From the NCBI GenBank assembly GCA_900763175.1, contig CAAFJI010000176.1, forward strand, positions 1-26,898: 26,898 bases of DNA, given 5' to 3'. A program made the position numbers and the translations under genes. This document shows positions 8,661 through 16,729 of this stretch, piece after piece; the stretch's first letter is position 1; each line of letters begins with the position of its first letter. Below the pieces are notes generated by a model that saw nothing but the letters and a program-made list of their open reading frames with translations, had not been told where the DNA came from and did no database searches. The DNA is from Lachnospiraceae bacterium (GTDB lineage Bacteria; Bacillota; Clostridia; Lachnospirales; Lachnospiraceae).

Positions 8661-10085
8661 TTATATCTTGTGGATTTCAAAGTCATTTTGTAAATTATTC
8701 TCGTCCGGAATTTCCATTGGATAGTTTCCGTCAAAGCACGCTTTACAGATAGGGAGCCCGCCTGCCATTCCCTCCAGATAATCGCTTTGCATATAGCCAA
8801 GAGAGTCTGCACCGATCATCTGGCAGATCTCCTCTGCAGAATGCTGGGCTGCGATAAGCTGGTCGTTGCTTGGCACATCTGTTCCGAAATAGCATGGATG
8901 CAAAAACGGCGGGGAGCTTATCCTTACGTGAACCTCTAATGCCCCGGCCTCCTTCAGCATACGGATCAGGTTGGCAATGGTCGTTCCCCGTACAATGGAA
9001 TCGTCTACCAGGACAATCCTCTTGCCCTTCACAACGGCCTCCAGAACGCTCAGCTTCAGATGAACGCTGGATTCCCTTTCCTTCTGAGTAGGTTTGATAA
9101 AGGTTCTTCCAATATAGGAATTTTTATAAAAGGCAAAGCCAAAGGGAATGCCGGATTCCTCTGAAAATCCCTTTGCAGCGGGAAGTCCGGATTCCGGAAC
9201 ACCAGTTACCAGATCTGCCTGCACCGGATAGGATTTGGCAAGGGACTTTCCTCCCCGGATACGGGCGTCGTAAACCTTCACTCCGTCCAGAGTACTGTCC
9301 AGTCTTGCAAAATAAATATATTCAAATACACAGTGTGCACGGGTTTTCACCATATCTGCCAGGGTGAAATCAGACTTGATTCCCTTCTGGCTGATGGTGA
9401 TCATCTCTCCTGGCTGTATGTCACGGATAAATTCTGCGCCCACAGAAGTCAGGGCACAGCTTTCAGAAGCCAGTACATACGCATTGTCTCTTTTCCCAAG
9501 GCAAAGGGGCTTCAGGCCGTAAGGATCTCGGACACCGATGAGCTTCCTCGGGCTCATGATCACAAGTCCATAGGCTCCCTGTAATTTCTTCGCCGTATTT
9601 AACACTGCCTCTTCTACACTTCTGGTATGGACACGCTCTCTTGCAACGTGAAATGCAATCACCTCTGAATCTGTGGTGGTATGGAAGACAGCTCCGCTCT
9701 GGATTAGCTCCCATTTCAAAGCCCTGGTGTTTACCAGGTTTCCATTGTGTGCCAGTGCCAGGCTTCCCTTTATATAGGACAAAACCAGAGGCTGTGCATT
9801 CTCTGCAACGGATGCTCCGGTTGTGGAATAACGAACGTGTCCGATTCCAATGTCTCCTTTCATCTTATGAAGGGTATCCGCACGCAGCACCTCGCTTACC
9901 AGACCCAGATCCTTGTGAAATTTCACATTTCCAATGGGGCCCCTTGTATCTGATACTGCAAGTCCACAGGCTTCCTGTCCGCGATGCTGCAGGGATGTAA
10001 GACCATAATAAATAGAAGCCGTCACATCGTTTCCATCCAGGTCATAAATTCCGAAGACGCCGCATTCCTCTTTAATCTCCGCCAT
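8661..10085 (-). CDS. purF: Amidophosphoribosyltransferase (PurF)
   Basis: The product (474 aa) makes 5-phosphoribosylamine from PRPP and glutamine, the first step of purine synthesis. MAEIKEECGVFG gives the class II amidotransferase Cys at position 8 after a short propeptide. The PRPP loop VLVDDSIVRGTT lies near 358-369. C252, C398, C447 and C450 match the four ligands of the 4Fe-4S cluster found in the Bacillus-type enzyme. The ATG has GAGGAGG seven bases upstream. It stands apart from other pur genes but beside three other genes of glutamine metabolism. A consensus promoter and a small leader hairpin (GCCTG/CAGGC, 10106-10118) precede it. No purine riboswitch is seen. Confidence 0.95.
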   Translation of the reverse strand: MAEIKEECGVFGIYDLDGNDVTASIYYGLTSLQHRGQEACGLAVSDTRGPIGNVKFHKDLGLVSEVLRADTLHKMKGDIGIGHVRYSTTGASVAENAQPLVLSYIKGSLALAHNGNLVNTRALKWELIQSGAVFHTTTDSEVIAFHVARERVHTRSVEEAVLNTAKKLQGAYGLVIMSPRKLIGVRDPYGLKPLCLGKRDNAYVLASESCALTSVGAEFIRDIQPGEMITISQKGIKSDFTLADMVKTRAHCVFEYIYFARLDSTLDGVKVYDARIRGGKSLAKSYPVQADLVTGVPESGLPAAKGFSEESGIPFGFAFYKNSYIGRTFIKPTQKERESSVHLKLSVLEAVVKGKRIVLVDDSIVRGTTIANLIRMLKEAGALEVHVRISSPPFLHPCYFGTDVPSNDQLIAAQHSAEEICQMIGADSLGYMQSDYLEGMAGGLPICKACFDGNYPMEIPDENNLQNDFEIHKI

Positions 10086-10131
10086 TTGTTTTCCTCCTCA
10101 GTTTCGCCTGTTCCAGGCTTTCACGTAGAAA

Positions 10132-10159
10132 ATTATAATTGAAGAGAACCATTTGTCAA
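10132..10159 (-). promoter_or_regulatory. purF promoter
   Basis: On the minus strand TTGACA (10159-10154), 16 bp and TATAAT (10137-10132) match consensus at all twelve positions. The leader is about 40 nt. The 10160-10237 gap to the divergent glnN promoter is AT-rich with A and T tracts and no other feature I can support. Confidence 0.85.
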
Positions 10160-10237
10160 GTACAGCCACCCAACTTTTTTCCAGAACTTTTTTTAGCTTT
10201 TCGCAAAAATATTTTGAGAAAATTTTGAAAAAAGCTA

Positions 10238-10265
10238 TTGACAATCGAAATTTTTTGAGTATACT
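10238..10265 (+). promoter_or_regulatory. glnN promoter
   Basis: TTGACA (10238-10243), a 16-bp spacer and TATACT (10260-10265) form a strong promoter, divergent from that of purF. The predicted start is near 10272, only about eight bases before the leader hairpin. Confidence 0.8.
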
Positions 10266-10279
10266 ACAGGACATAAAGC

Positions 10280-10328
10280 AAAGGCGCTTTGGATTACAGA
10301 TATGTATCCAAGGCGCCTTTTCTGTTTT
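10280..10328 (+). terminator. Attenuator-like hairpin in the glnN leader
   Basis: AAAGGCGCTTTGGAT (10280-10294) pairs with ATCCAAGGCGCCTTT (10306-10320) over 15 positions with one G-T wobble. The tail is CTTTTCTGTTTT. The hairpin lies between the promoter and the ribosome site, so it can act as a regulated terminator or mRNA stabiliser. The top of the stem can extend through TACA-GATA-TGTA with a bulged T. It does not match the known cyanobacterial glutamine aptamers. Confidence 0.7.
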
Positions 10329-10380
10329 ACAAATATTTAAGGATGAAGAAAGAACGAAGTATGAAAGGAGCGGATCTGTT

Positions 10381-12480
10381 ATGACACAGAATATTCCCGA
10401 AATTTATGGCAGTCTTGTTTTCAACGACAAGATCATGCGTAGTAAATTACCAAAAGATATGTACAAGGCTCTGAAGAAAACCATTGAGAACGGTACTCAC
10501 CTGGAACTGGACGTTGCCAATTCCGTAGCCGTTGCCATGAAGGAATGGGCCATTGAAAATGGAGCTACTCATTATACTCACTGGTTCCAGCCTATGACAA
10601 ACGTAACAGCCGAGAAACACGACAGCTTCATTTCTCCTACCGGTGACGGACAGGTGATCATGGATTTCTCCGGCAAAGAGCTTGTAAAGGGCGAGCCGGA
10701 TGCTTCCAGTTTCCCGTCCGGTGGTCTTAGAGCTACTTTTGAGGCAAGAGGATATACAGCATGGGATCCTACCTCACCAGCATTCATCAAAGATGGAACC
10801 CTTTACATTCCAACTGCTTTCTGTTCTTACAGCGGCGAGGCTCTTGATAAGAAGACTCCTCTCCTTCGCTCCATGGATACCTTAAATAAGGCAGCAGTCA
10901 ATATGCTTCATGTCCTTGGAAATAAAGGAATCAAACATGTTTCCACAACGGTAGGACCTGAGCAGGAATACTTCCTGGTTCCGAAGGAGCTTTATAAAGA
11001 AAGAAAGGATCTTGTGTTCTGCGGACGTACCTTACTTGGTGCTCCGGCTCCGAAGGGACAGGAAATGGAGGATCATTACTTCGGAACCCTGAAGCCGAAG
11101 GTTGCCGCTTATATGCATGACCTTGACGTAGAGCTCTGGAAGCTTGGTATTCCGGCAAAAACAAAGCATAACGAGGTTGCTCCTGCACAGCATGAGCTGG
11201 CCCCTGTATTTGACACTACAAACGTTGCCGTTGACCACAACCAGCTGACAATGGAAATCATGAAAAAGGTTGCTGACAAGCATGATCTGGTTTGCCTTCT
11301 TCATGAGAAGCCATTTGACGGTATCAACGGAAGCGGTAAGCATAACAACTGGTCCATGATCACAGATGACGGTGTGAACCTTCTGGATCCTGGCAAAACA
11401 CCGGCCGAGAACATTCAGTTCCTTGTTTTCCTGATGGCAGTGATCAAAGCAGTGGATGAATATGCAGATCTTCTCCGTATTTCTGTTGCAAGTGCAGGAA
11501 ACGATCACAGACTTGGCGCTAACGAGGCTCCTCCGGCAGTTGTATCCATTTTCCTTGGTGATGAGCTGACAGGGATCCTGAGATCCATTGAGAACGATAC
11601 TTACTTTGCTTCTCATGCTGCTGTTCAGATGGATATCGGAGCAACGGTTCTGCCTCACTTTACAAAGGATAATACAGATAGAAACCGTACTTCACCATTT
11701 GCATTTACCGGAAACAAATTCGAGTTCCGTATGCTTGGTTCTGCAGCTTCTGTTGCAAACCCGAATATCGTGCTGAACACTGCTGTTGCAGAGGCACTGG
11801 ATCAGTTTGCAAAGGAACTTGACGGTGTTGCCGCTGAGGATATGGAGCACGCCGTACATGAACTGATCAAGAGAGCCATCAAGAAGCATAAACGTGTTAT
11901 CTTCAATGGCAATGGTTATACAGATGAGTGGATTGAAGAGGCAAAGGAGCGTGGTCTTTACAATCTGAAATCTACTCCGGATGCACTTCCGATGTGGATT
12001 GCCCAGAAGAATATCGATCTGTTCACAAAGCACAGCATTTACACCAGCGAGGAGATTCATTCCCGTTATGAAATCTGGCTTGAGAACTACTCCAAGACCA
12101 TCAACATTGAGTCTAACACTATGGTGGAAATGGTTCAGAAGGATCTTCTTCCGGCTGTTATGTCCTATGTGGAAGAGATTGCAAGTACAGCAAGCCTGAA
12201 GGCTTCTGTTGTTCCGGGAATTTCCTGTGAAAGCGAGGCTGCTCTTCTTACCAAGCTTTCCGGACTTCAGGATGCTATGGCAAAAGGACTTGAGAAGCTG
12301 AAAGCGGATACGGTTAAGGCAAAAGCAGCTGAGGATGTTCTGGAAAATGCCAAGCTGTATCAGTCTGAGGTTCTGGAGGATATGGAGGAGCTGAGGAAGT
12401 CTGCTGATGAGGCTGAGGCTCTCATTCCGGATGATTTATTGCCATATCCTACATACGGAAAGCTTCTGTTCTACATCTAA
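10381..12480 (+). CDS. glnN: Glutamine synthetase type III (GlnN)
   Basis: The product (699 aa) ligates ammonium to glutamate with ATP. The length and motifs are those of type III enzymes, not the ~450 aa type I. GPEQEYFLV lies near 191, KHNEVAPAQHELAP near 262, GSGKHNNWS near 317 and AGNDHRLGANEAPPAVV near 374. The C-terminal stretch (about 600-690) is rich in Glu, Lys and Ala and likely helical. The frame is open upstream, but the ATG at 10381 starts the conserved MTQNIPEIYGS region and has AAAGGAG ten bases upstream. It is followed by its own terminator and then the ammonium transporter. Its leader hairpin suggests control after transcription starts. Confidence 0.95.
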   Translation: MTQNIPEIYGSLVFNDKIMRSKLPKDMYKALKKTIENGTHLELDVANSVAVAMKEWAIENGATHYTHWFQPMTNVTAEKHDSFISPTGDGQVIMDFSGKELVKGEPDASSFPSGGLRATFEARGYTAWDPTSPAFIKDGTLYIPTAFCSYSGEALDKKTPLLRSMDTLNKAAVNMLHVLGNKGIKHVSTTVGPEQEYFLVPKELYKERKDLVFCGRTLLGAPAPKGQEMEDHYFGTLKPKVAAYMHDLDVELWKLGIPAKTKHNEVAPAQHELAPVFDTTNVAVDHNQLTMEIMKKVADKHDLVCLLHEKPFDGINGSGKHNNWSMITDDGVNLLDPGKTPAENIQFLVFLMAVIKAVDEYADLLRISVASAGNDHRLGANEAPPAVVSIFLGDELTGILRSIENDTYFASHAAVQMDIGATVLPHFTKDNTDRNRTSPFAFTGNKFEFRMLGSAASVANPNIVLNTAVAEALDQFAKELDGVAAEDMEHAVHELIKRAIKKHKRVIFNGNGYTDEWIEEAKERGLYNLKSTPDALPMWIAQKNIDLFTKHSIYTSEEIHSRYEIWLENYSKTINIESNTMVEMVQKDLLPAVMSYVEEIASTASLKASVVPGISCESEAALLTKLSGLQDAMAKGLEKLKADTVKAKAAEDVLENAKLYQSEVLEDMEELRKSADEAEALIPDDLLPYPTYGKLLFYI

Positions 12481-12490
12481 ACTGGTAAAC

Positions 12491-12580
12491 ACAGGGGATA
12501 TCTATTATGAAACTCTACTTCATAATTCATTATCGATTTCCTCATCCATTAATCACACGATACGGATATCCCCTGTTTTA
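12491..12580 (+). terminator. Terminator after glnN
   Basis: ACAGGGGATATC (12491-12502) pairs perfectly with GATATCCCCTGT (12565-12576), followed by TTTTA. The 62-base loop holds a second perfect hairpin, ATTATGAA/TTCATAAT (12504-12526). The long loop is unusual for a simple terminator. Confidence 0.6.
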
Positions 12581-12592
12581 CATATTATGATG

Positions 12593-12786
12593 TTAGGGTC
12601 AAAAAGTATTTTGCCCCTAACTTGATATCCACGAATTGCTCCGCAGCAGAGCTGCTCCCGCAATTCTCAAACATTCGGAATCCGCTGATTTACTATGTAA
12701 ATCGCTACTTCCTCATGTTTGGCGGGTCCCAAGTTCAAACGCCTTATCATGCAAGCATGAACGGCTTTTTGACCTTTTGACCCTGG
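12593..12786. repeat. Multi-hairpin cloverleaf-like element upstream of amt
   Basis: The outer arms AGGGTCAAAA (12595-12604) and TTTTGACCCT (12775-12784) are perfect inverted repeats. The overlapping GGTCAAAAAG and CTTTTTGACC (12765-12774) pair equally well. Inside them AACTTG (12619-12624) faces CAAGTT (12730-12735). Three hairpins follow: GAATTGC..GCAGC-AGA-GCTGC..GCAATTC (12633-12666), AAACAT..GGAA..GATTTAC-TAT-GTAAATC..TTCC..ATGTTT (12669-12720), and GCC..TCATGC-AA-GCATGA..GGC (12741-12765). The left arm can also fold locally with TTTTGCCCCTAA. The right arm contains both -35 boxes of amt. It carries no gene. It may be a small mobile element or a structured RNA. Only one copy is seen. Confidence 0.6.
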
Positions 12787-12805
12787 TATCATATTATATT
12801 AAAAT
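12769..12805 (+). promoter_or_regulatory. Tandem overlapping amt promoters
   Basis: TTGACC (12769-12774) with a 17-bp spacer to TATTAT (12792-12797), and TTGACC (12777-12782) with a 17-bp spacer to TAAAAT (12800-12805), give two overlapping candidates. Both -35 boxes come from the right arm of the cloverleaf-like element. Transcripts would start just before the R1 repeat in the leader. Confidence 0.6.
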
Positions 12806-12815
12806 TAAATAGGTC

Positions 12816-12897
12816 TGCCTGGCGTATGCCTCTAAAATCATTCCTGCAAACTGTGACGCACATCCTGCAGAAAGCATTTGGAGGGTGTGCTCTGGCA
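12816..12897 (-). repeat. R1 hairpin repeat, copy A
   Basis: Read on the minus strand this contains CTTTCTGCAGG, TGTGCGTCACA and TTTGCAGGAA, the R1 core. The inner stem TTTCTGCA/TGCAGGAA differs from copy C yet still pairs. The outer arms are partly decayed. It occupies the amt leader between promoter and attenuator. Confidence 0.7.
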
Positions 12898-12912
12898 AAC
12901 ATTTAAGATCGT

Positions 12913-12956
12913 AAAGGTGCGAAGGAAAAATGGAAATTTTCTCTTTCGCACCTTTT
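12913..12956 (+). terminator. Attenuator-like hairpin in the amt leader
   Basis: AAAGGTGCGAAGGAAAA (12913-12929) pairs with TTTTCTCTTTCGCACCTTT (12937-12955), with small bulges, and ends in TTTTCAT. The base of the stem resembles that of the glnN leader hairpin (AAAGGYGC and GCRCCTTTTC). It lies about 60 nt before the amt start codon. Confidence 0.65.
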
Positions 12957-13016
12957 CATATCAAAAATGTGTTTCTCCGGTTTTTCGGAAAAGCGCAAAC
13001 GAGGGAGGAAATTATT

Positions 13017-14744
13017 ATGGATTATTCAGCAGTAAACACAATCTGGGTACTTGTAGGTGCCGCATTGGTCTTCTTTATGCAGGCTGGTTTTGCCATGGTT
13101 GAGACAGGTTTTACCAGAGCCAAGAATGCCGGTAACATTATTATGAAGAACTTGATGGACTTCTGTATCGGCACTCCGGCTTTCTGGCTGGTAGGTTTTG
13201 GAATTATGTTTGGTGCAGGAAACGGATTTTTCGGAAAGATCGGCGGTCTTGCTTCAGAGGCAAATTACGGAAGTGCAATGCTTCCTGATGGTGTTCCTTT
13301 CTGGGCCTTCCTGATTTTCCAGACTGTTTTCTGTGCAACTTCTGCTACGATCGTTTCCGGTGCTATGGCAGAGCGTACCAAATTCTCTTCTTACTGTGTA
13401 TACAGCCTTATGATCAGTCTTGTGGTATATCCGATTTCCGGTCACTGGATCTGGGGCGGCGGATTTATCAGCCAGATGGGCTTCCATGATTTCGCCGGTT
13501 CCTGTGCAGTTCATATGGTAGGTGGTGTTGCCGCATTTATCGGTGCCGTTATTCTTGGGCCACGTATTGGAAAGTATTCAAAGGATGGCAAATCAAAAGC
13601 AATTCCGGGACATAACCTGACAGTTGGTGCACTTGGCGTATTTATCCTCTGGTTCTGCTGGTTCGGTTTCAACGGTGCTTCCACCGTTTCCATGGAGGGA
13701 GATGCCATTGTAAGTGCTGGTAAGATTTTCGTAACTACAAACCTTGCTGCAGCGGTTGCTACTGTTACCGTTATGCTGATCACCTGGTTCCGCTACAAAA
13801 AGCCAGATGTTTCCATGTCTCTGAATGGTTCTCTTGCAGGTCTTGTAGCGATCACAGCTGGATGTGATACGGTTTCCCCTACATCTGCTGCTGTTATTGG
13901 TATTATTTCCGGTTTCATTGTTGTATTTGGTATCGAGTTTATTGATAAGGTTCTGAAAGTGGATGACCCGGTTGGTGCTGTTGGTGTTCACGGTTTAAAT
14001 GGTGCATTTGGTACTCTTGCTGTTGGTCTTTTCTCCGATGGTTCCGGTACAGAATGGAAGGGTCTTCTTGTAGGCGGCGGTTTCCATGGTTTCGGTGTAC
14101 AGCTTGCCGGTATGCTGATTACCATTGCATGGGTGGTTGTTACCATGACGATTATTTTCCAGGTTATCAAGCATACCATGGGACTTCGTGTTTCCGCTGA
14201 GGAGGAAATCCAGGGTCTTGATATGAAAGAGCATGGTCTTGCAAGTGCTTATGATGGTTTTGCTATCCGTGATGCAGTTGGCTCTGTACCGGTTCCGATG
14301 GGTACCTCCAGAGAGTTCTCTACTGTTCCGCAGCCATCTGCTCCTGCTGAATTTGTTCCGGAGCTTCCGAAGGATGGTGTTCACAAGCTTACAAAGGTTG
14401 TTATCATCACCAGACAGAACAAGCTGGAAGAGTTTATGCAGGCTATGAATGAGATTGGTGTTACCGGTATTACCATTACAAATGTTCTTGGATGTGGTGT
14501 TCAGAAGGGTGCTCCGGCTTACTACCGTGGCGTTGAAATGGATATGAACCTGCTTCCAAAGGTTAAGATTGAAATTGTTGTCAGCCTGGTTCCTGTACAG
14601 AAGGTAATCGAAACTGCCAAGAAGGTTCTTCATACTGGTCAGATCGGAGATGGAAAGGTATTCGTATACGACATCGAGAACGTAGTTAAGATCAGAACCG
14701 GCGAGGAAGGATATCTGGCATTACAGGATACACACGAAGAATAA
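13017..14744 (+). CDS. amt: Ammonium transporter fused to a PII (GlnK-like) domain
   Basis: The product is 575 aa. Residues 1 to about 410 form an Amt/Rh channel with about eleven membrane helices. The signature DFAGSCAVHMVGG holds the first pore His near 165, and GVHGLNGAFGTL holds the second near 324. After a linker, residues from about 455 form a PII signal domain. Its T-loop reads GCGVQKGAPAYYRGVEM, including the Tyr and basic residues that act in channel blocking, and it ends with DIENVVKIRTGE. In other bacteria GlnK is a separate protein that binds Amt when nitrogen is plentiful, so here the gate would be attached. The ATG at 13017 has GGGAGG upstream and starts the conserved N-terminus. 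A terminator follows. Confidence 0.93.
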   Translation: MDYSAVNTIWVLVGAALVFFMQAGFAMVETGFTRAKNAGNIIMKNLMDFCIGTPAFWLVGFGIMFGAGNGFFGKIGGLASEANYGSAMLPDGVPFWAFLIFQTVFCATSATIVSGAMAERTKFSSYCVYSLMISLVVYPISGHWIWGGGFISQMGFHDFAGSCAVHMVGGVAAFIGAVILGPRIGKYSKDGKSKAIPGHNLTVGALGVFILWFCWFGFNGASTVSMEGDAIVSAGKIFVTTNLAAAVATVTVMLITWFRYKKPDVSMSLNGSLAGLVAITAGCDTVSPTSAAVIGIISGFIVVFGIEFIDKVLKVDDPVGAVGVHGLNGAFGTLAVGLFSDGSGTEWKGLLVGGGFHGFGVQLAGMLITIAWVVVTMTIIFQVIKHTMGLRVSAEEEIQGLDMKEHGLASAYDGFAIRDAVGSVPVPMGTSREFSTVPQPSAPAEFVPELPKDGVHKLTKVVIITRQNKLEEFMQAMNEIGVTGITITNVLGCGVQKGAPAYYRGVEMDMNLLPKVKIEIVVSLVPVQKVIETAKKVLHTGQIGDGKVFVYDIENVVKIRTGEEGYLALQDTHEE

Positions 14745-14758
14745 ATATGGTATCACAA

Positions 14759-14790
14759 AACAGCTCCTGCAAAAGTCAGGAGCTGTTTTT
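14759..14790. terminator. Terminator after amt
   Basis: AACAGCTCCTG, a seven-base loop and CAGGAGCTGTT are followed by TTTTTG. The minus strand also gives the stem with TTTTG, so it may also stop transcripts arriving from the ABC-F gene. Confidence 0.9.
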
Positions 14791-14798
14791 GTTTCTGC

Positions 14799-14870
14799 CA
14801 GAGCGGGTTTGGAAAATGCTTTCTAAAAGATGTGCGTCACAGTTTGTGGGAAATTTGTCCCGGATGAGGG
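14799..14870 (+). repeat. R1 hairpin repeat, copy B
   Basis: It contains GAGCGGGTTTGGAAAA, then CTTTCTAAAAG, then GATGTGCGTCACAGTTTGTG and GGAAAT. The apex TGTG-CGT-CACA is intact, but the inner stem is damaged (TTTCTAAAA) and the right outer arm is not recognisable. It looks like the most decayed member of the main group. It lies directly after the amt terminator. The remaining bases to 14950 hold one weak hairpin (GTCGC/GCGAC, about 14872-14893) and nothing else that I can name. Confidence 0.65.
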
Positions 14871-14950
14871 CGTCGCAGGGTGGCTACGGCGACTGACGAC
14901 AACGCAGTATATGAAAAATCAGATAAGTCAATATAGCAGTTACTTAATAT

Positions 14951-16687
14951 TCACTGTACCAGCAGCTTCTCCAGCTCTTCTGCCAGCTTTTTGGCGTCTT
15001 CGTATTTTCCGTCCTGGAGGGCGAAGGCGATGCGGTTTTCCATTTCTTTTTTCTTCTGCTCGTATTCCAGGTAATCCTTATCAAAGTGGTCTGCGTAGAT
15101 CATTTTCCGGAATTTTCTCATGCTTACCCTGCGAAGGCTCTTGTTTTCTGTAAGGAGAACGTAATCTGCACAGCCGGCTACGGTGTAGAAGTCATGGGAT
15201 ACCATGAGAACAGTTCCGTTGTAATTCTCGATGGCGTGCTCCAGTGCAAGCTGGGAATAGGTGTCCAGGTGACTGGTGGGCTCGTCCAGGAGAAGGAAAT
15301 TGGCATCTGTTCTTGCGATTCTGGCAAGCTGGAGAAGATTCTTCTCTCCTCCGGAAAGCTCTTCCACCGGACTATAGACCAGCTCTTCCTCAAATCCATA
15401 GGTTTTCAGGTATTGGATCACCTGTGCGTCTGTTTCAAAGCCTGCCTCCTCGAAATTCTTCAGAACGGTTTCCTTTTCCTGAAATACCTCTCCATGCATC
15501 TGAGAAAGGTATGCGATCTTCACATTCTCTCCAAGATGGATTGCCGGGTTCTCTCCTTTTACAATGTCTCTTAGAAGAGTGGTTTTTCCTGTGCCGTTGG
15601 GACCCACGAGTGCAACTTTCTCTCCTGCATTCAGGGAAAAAGATACATTCTCCATAATTTCACGGTCAAAGGCCACCTTGTAGTCCTCCACCTGAAGGAT
15701 TTCTTCTTCCTCTAATGGAGTTTCCGTGTGAAGCTGGATTTCCGGCTGATGGATGTCTACGAAAGGAGATTTCGTCTTTCTCGCTTCCAGGCGCTCCAGA
15801 AGGGAAACTCTGGCATGAAGGCTTCTTCCGCGGGTGGCGCTGTCAACAGCTGTTGCGCTGTTCCGCATACGTTCCACGATCCTGCGGTTTCGCTCGATTT
15901 CCTCCATGTCTGCTGCGGCAAGCTCCTGCTGCTCAATCTTCATCTGCAGAAGCATGAAATTATAATCTGTATAATTGCCGTCAAACTCCTGTATCTCTGT
16001 ATTTTCCAAATGAAGGATCTTGTTGAAGCAATGGTTCAGAAGGTAACGGTTGTGGGTGATGACCAGAAGGGTTCCCTTGTGGGAATTGATCAGATTCTTC
16101 AGGGCATTCAGGTGCTGGAAATCAAGGAATACATCTGGTTCATCCATGATCATAAAGCCGGGGCTGACCATCATTTCCCGGATTGCCTGTACCAGCTTGA
16201 ATTCTCCGCCGCTTAAGCTGGTGAGAAGCTGATTCTCATAGCCTGCAAGCCCTGCCAGCTTCAGTTGCTTCCTGATATTGCTCTCGTAGAAGTCTCCGTC
16301 AATGGCCTGGAAAGCGTCCAGTGCGTCCTGGTATTCCTCCATCAGCTGTTCCAGATCGTCTGTGCTTCCCATTTCCTCACAGATCTCATTGATCCGGTTC
16401 TGCTGTCTCACAAACTCTTCGCTGATATAGTCAAAAACGGTTACTTCCTTTTCTTCATCCACGGTATAAAACTGGCTGACGTAACCAATCTTCCCCTTAA
16501 CCTGGATGCTTAGTTTCCCATCGTAGAGATATTCCTCAGGGTGAAGGATCATATTCACCAGCGTACTTTTGCCAGTCCCGTTCGTCCCGATAAACGCACA
16601 GTGAACGCCCTCTTCCAGGGTAAAAGATACTTTATTGTATAACTCCTTATGCGGAAAAGAATAGGATAAATTTTCTGCTTTAATCAT
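14951..16687 (-). CDS. ABC-F family ATP-binding protein
   Basis: The product is 578 aa with two ABC ATPase domains and no membrane segments, the pattern of ribosome-associated ABC-F proteins. Domain 1 has Walker A GTNGTGKST (34-42), signature LSGGE (158-162) and Walker B FMIMDEPD (178-185). Domain 2 has GPNGTGKTT (362-370), LSGGEKN (444-450) and FLLLDEPTSHLD (464-475). A charged linker (about 245-300) joins them, where the tRNA-contacting arm lies in this family. A C-terminal helical tail follows. Domain 1 has DEPDVFLD instead of the common DEPTNHLD. It could be a translation factor or an antibiotic-protection protein. The start is the ATG at 16685-16687 with AAAGGAG close upstream, 42 bp after the stop of the membrane-protein gene, so the two are one operon. 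Confidence 0.9.
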   Translation of the reverse strand: MIKAENLSYSFPHKELYNKVSFTLEEGVHCAFIGTNGTGKSTLVNMILHPEEYLYDGKLSIQVKGKIGYVSQFYTVDEEKEVTVFDYISEEFVRQQNRINEICEEMGSTDDLEQLMEEYQDALDAFQAIDGDFYESNIRKQLKLAGLAGYENQLLTSLSGGEFKLVQAIREMMVSPGFMIMDEPDVFLDFQHLNALKNLINSHKGTLLVITHNRYLLNHCFNKILHLENTEIQEFDGNYTDYNFMLLQMKIEQQELAAADMEEIERNRRIVERMRNSATAVDSATRGRSLHARVSLLERLEARKTKSPFVDIHQPEIQLHTETPLEEEEILQVEDYKVAFDREIMENVSFSLNAGEKVALVGPNGTGKTTLLRDIVKGENPAIHLGENVKIAYLSQMHGEVFQEKETVLKNFEEAGFETDAQVIQYLKTYGFEEELVYSPVEELSGGEKNLLQLARIARTDANFLLLDEPTSHLDTYSQLALEHAIENYNGTVLMVSHDFYTVAGCADYVLLTENKSLRRVSMRKFRKMIYADHFDKDYLEYEQKKKEMENRIAFALQDGKYEDAKKLAEELEKLLVQ

Positions 16688-16729
16688 AGATGCTCCTTTT
16701 GTATAAATATTCTTCTGACAGGTTCCCAT

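Noticed and set aside
10272..10328. Known glutamine riboswitch or classical ANTAR target in the glnN leader
   Set aside because: Only one hairpin is present, its loop lacks the AxxGxx pattern, and the space before it is too short for a second hairpin or an aptamer.
14871..14950. Terminator for the ABC-F gene in the gap to amt
   Set aside because: GTCGC/GCGAC can pair, but no T-run follows on the minus strand. The amt terminator read backwards is a better candidate.
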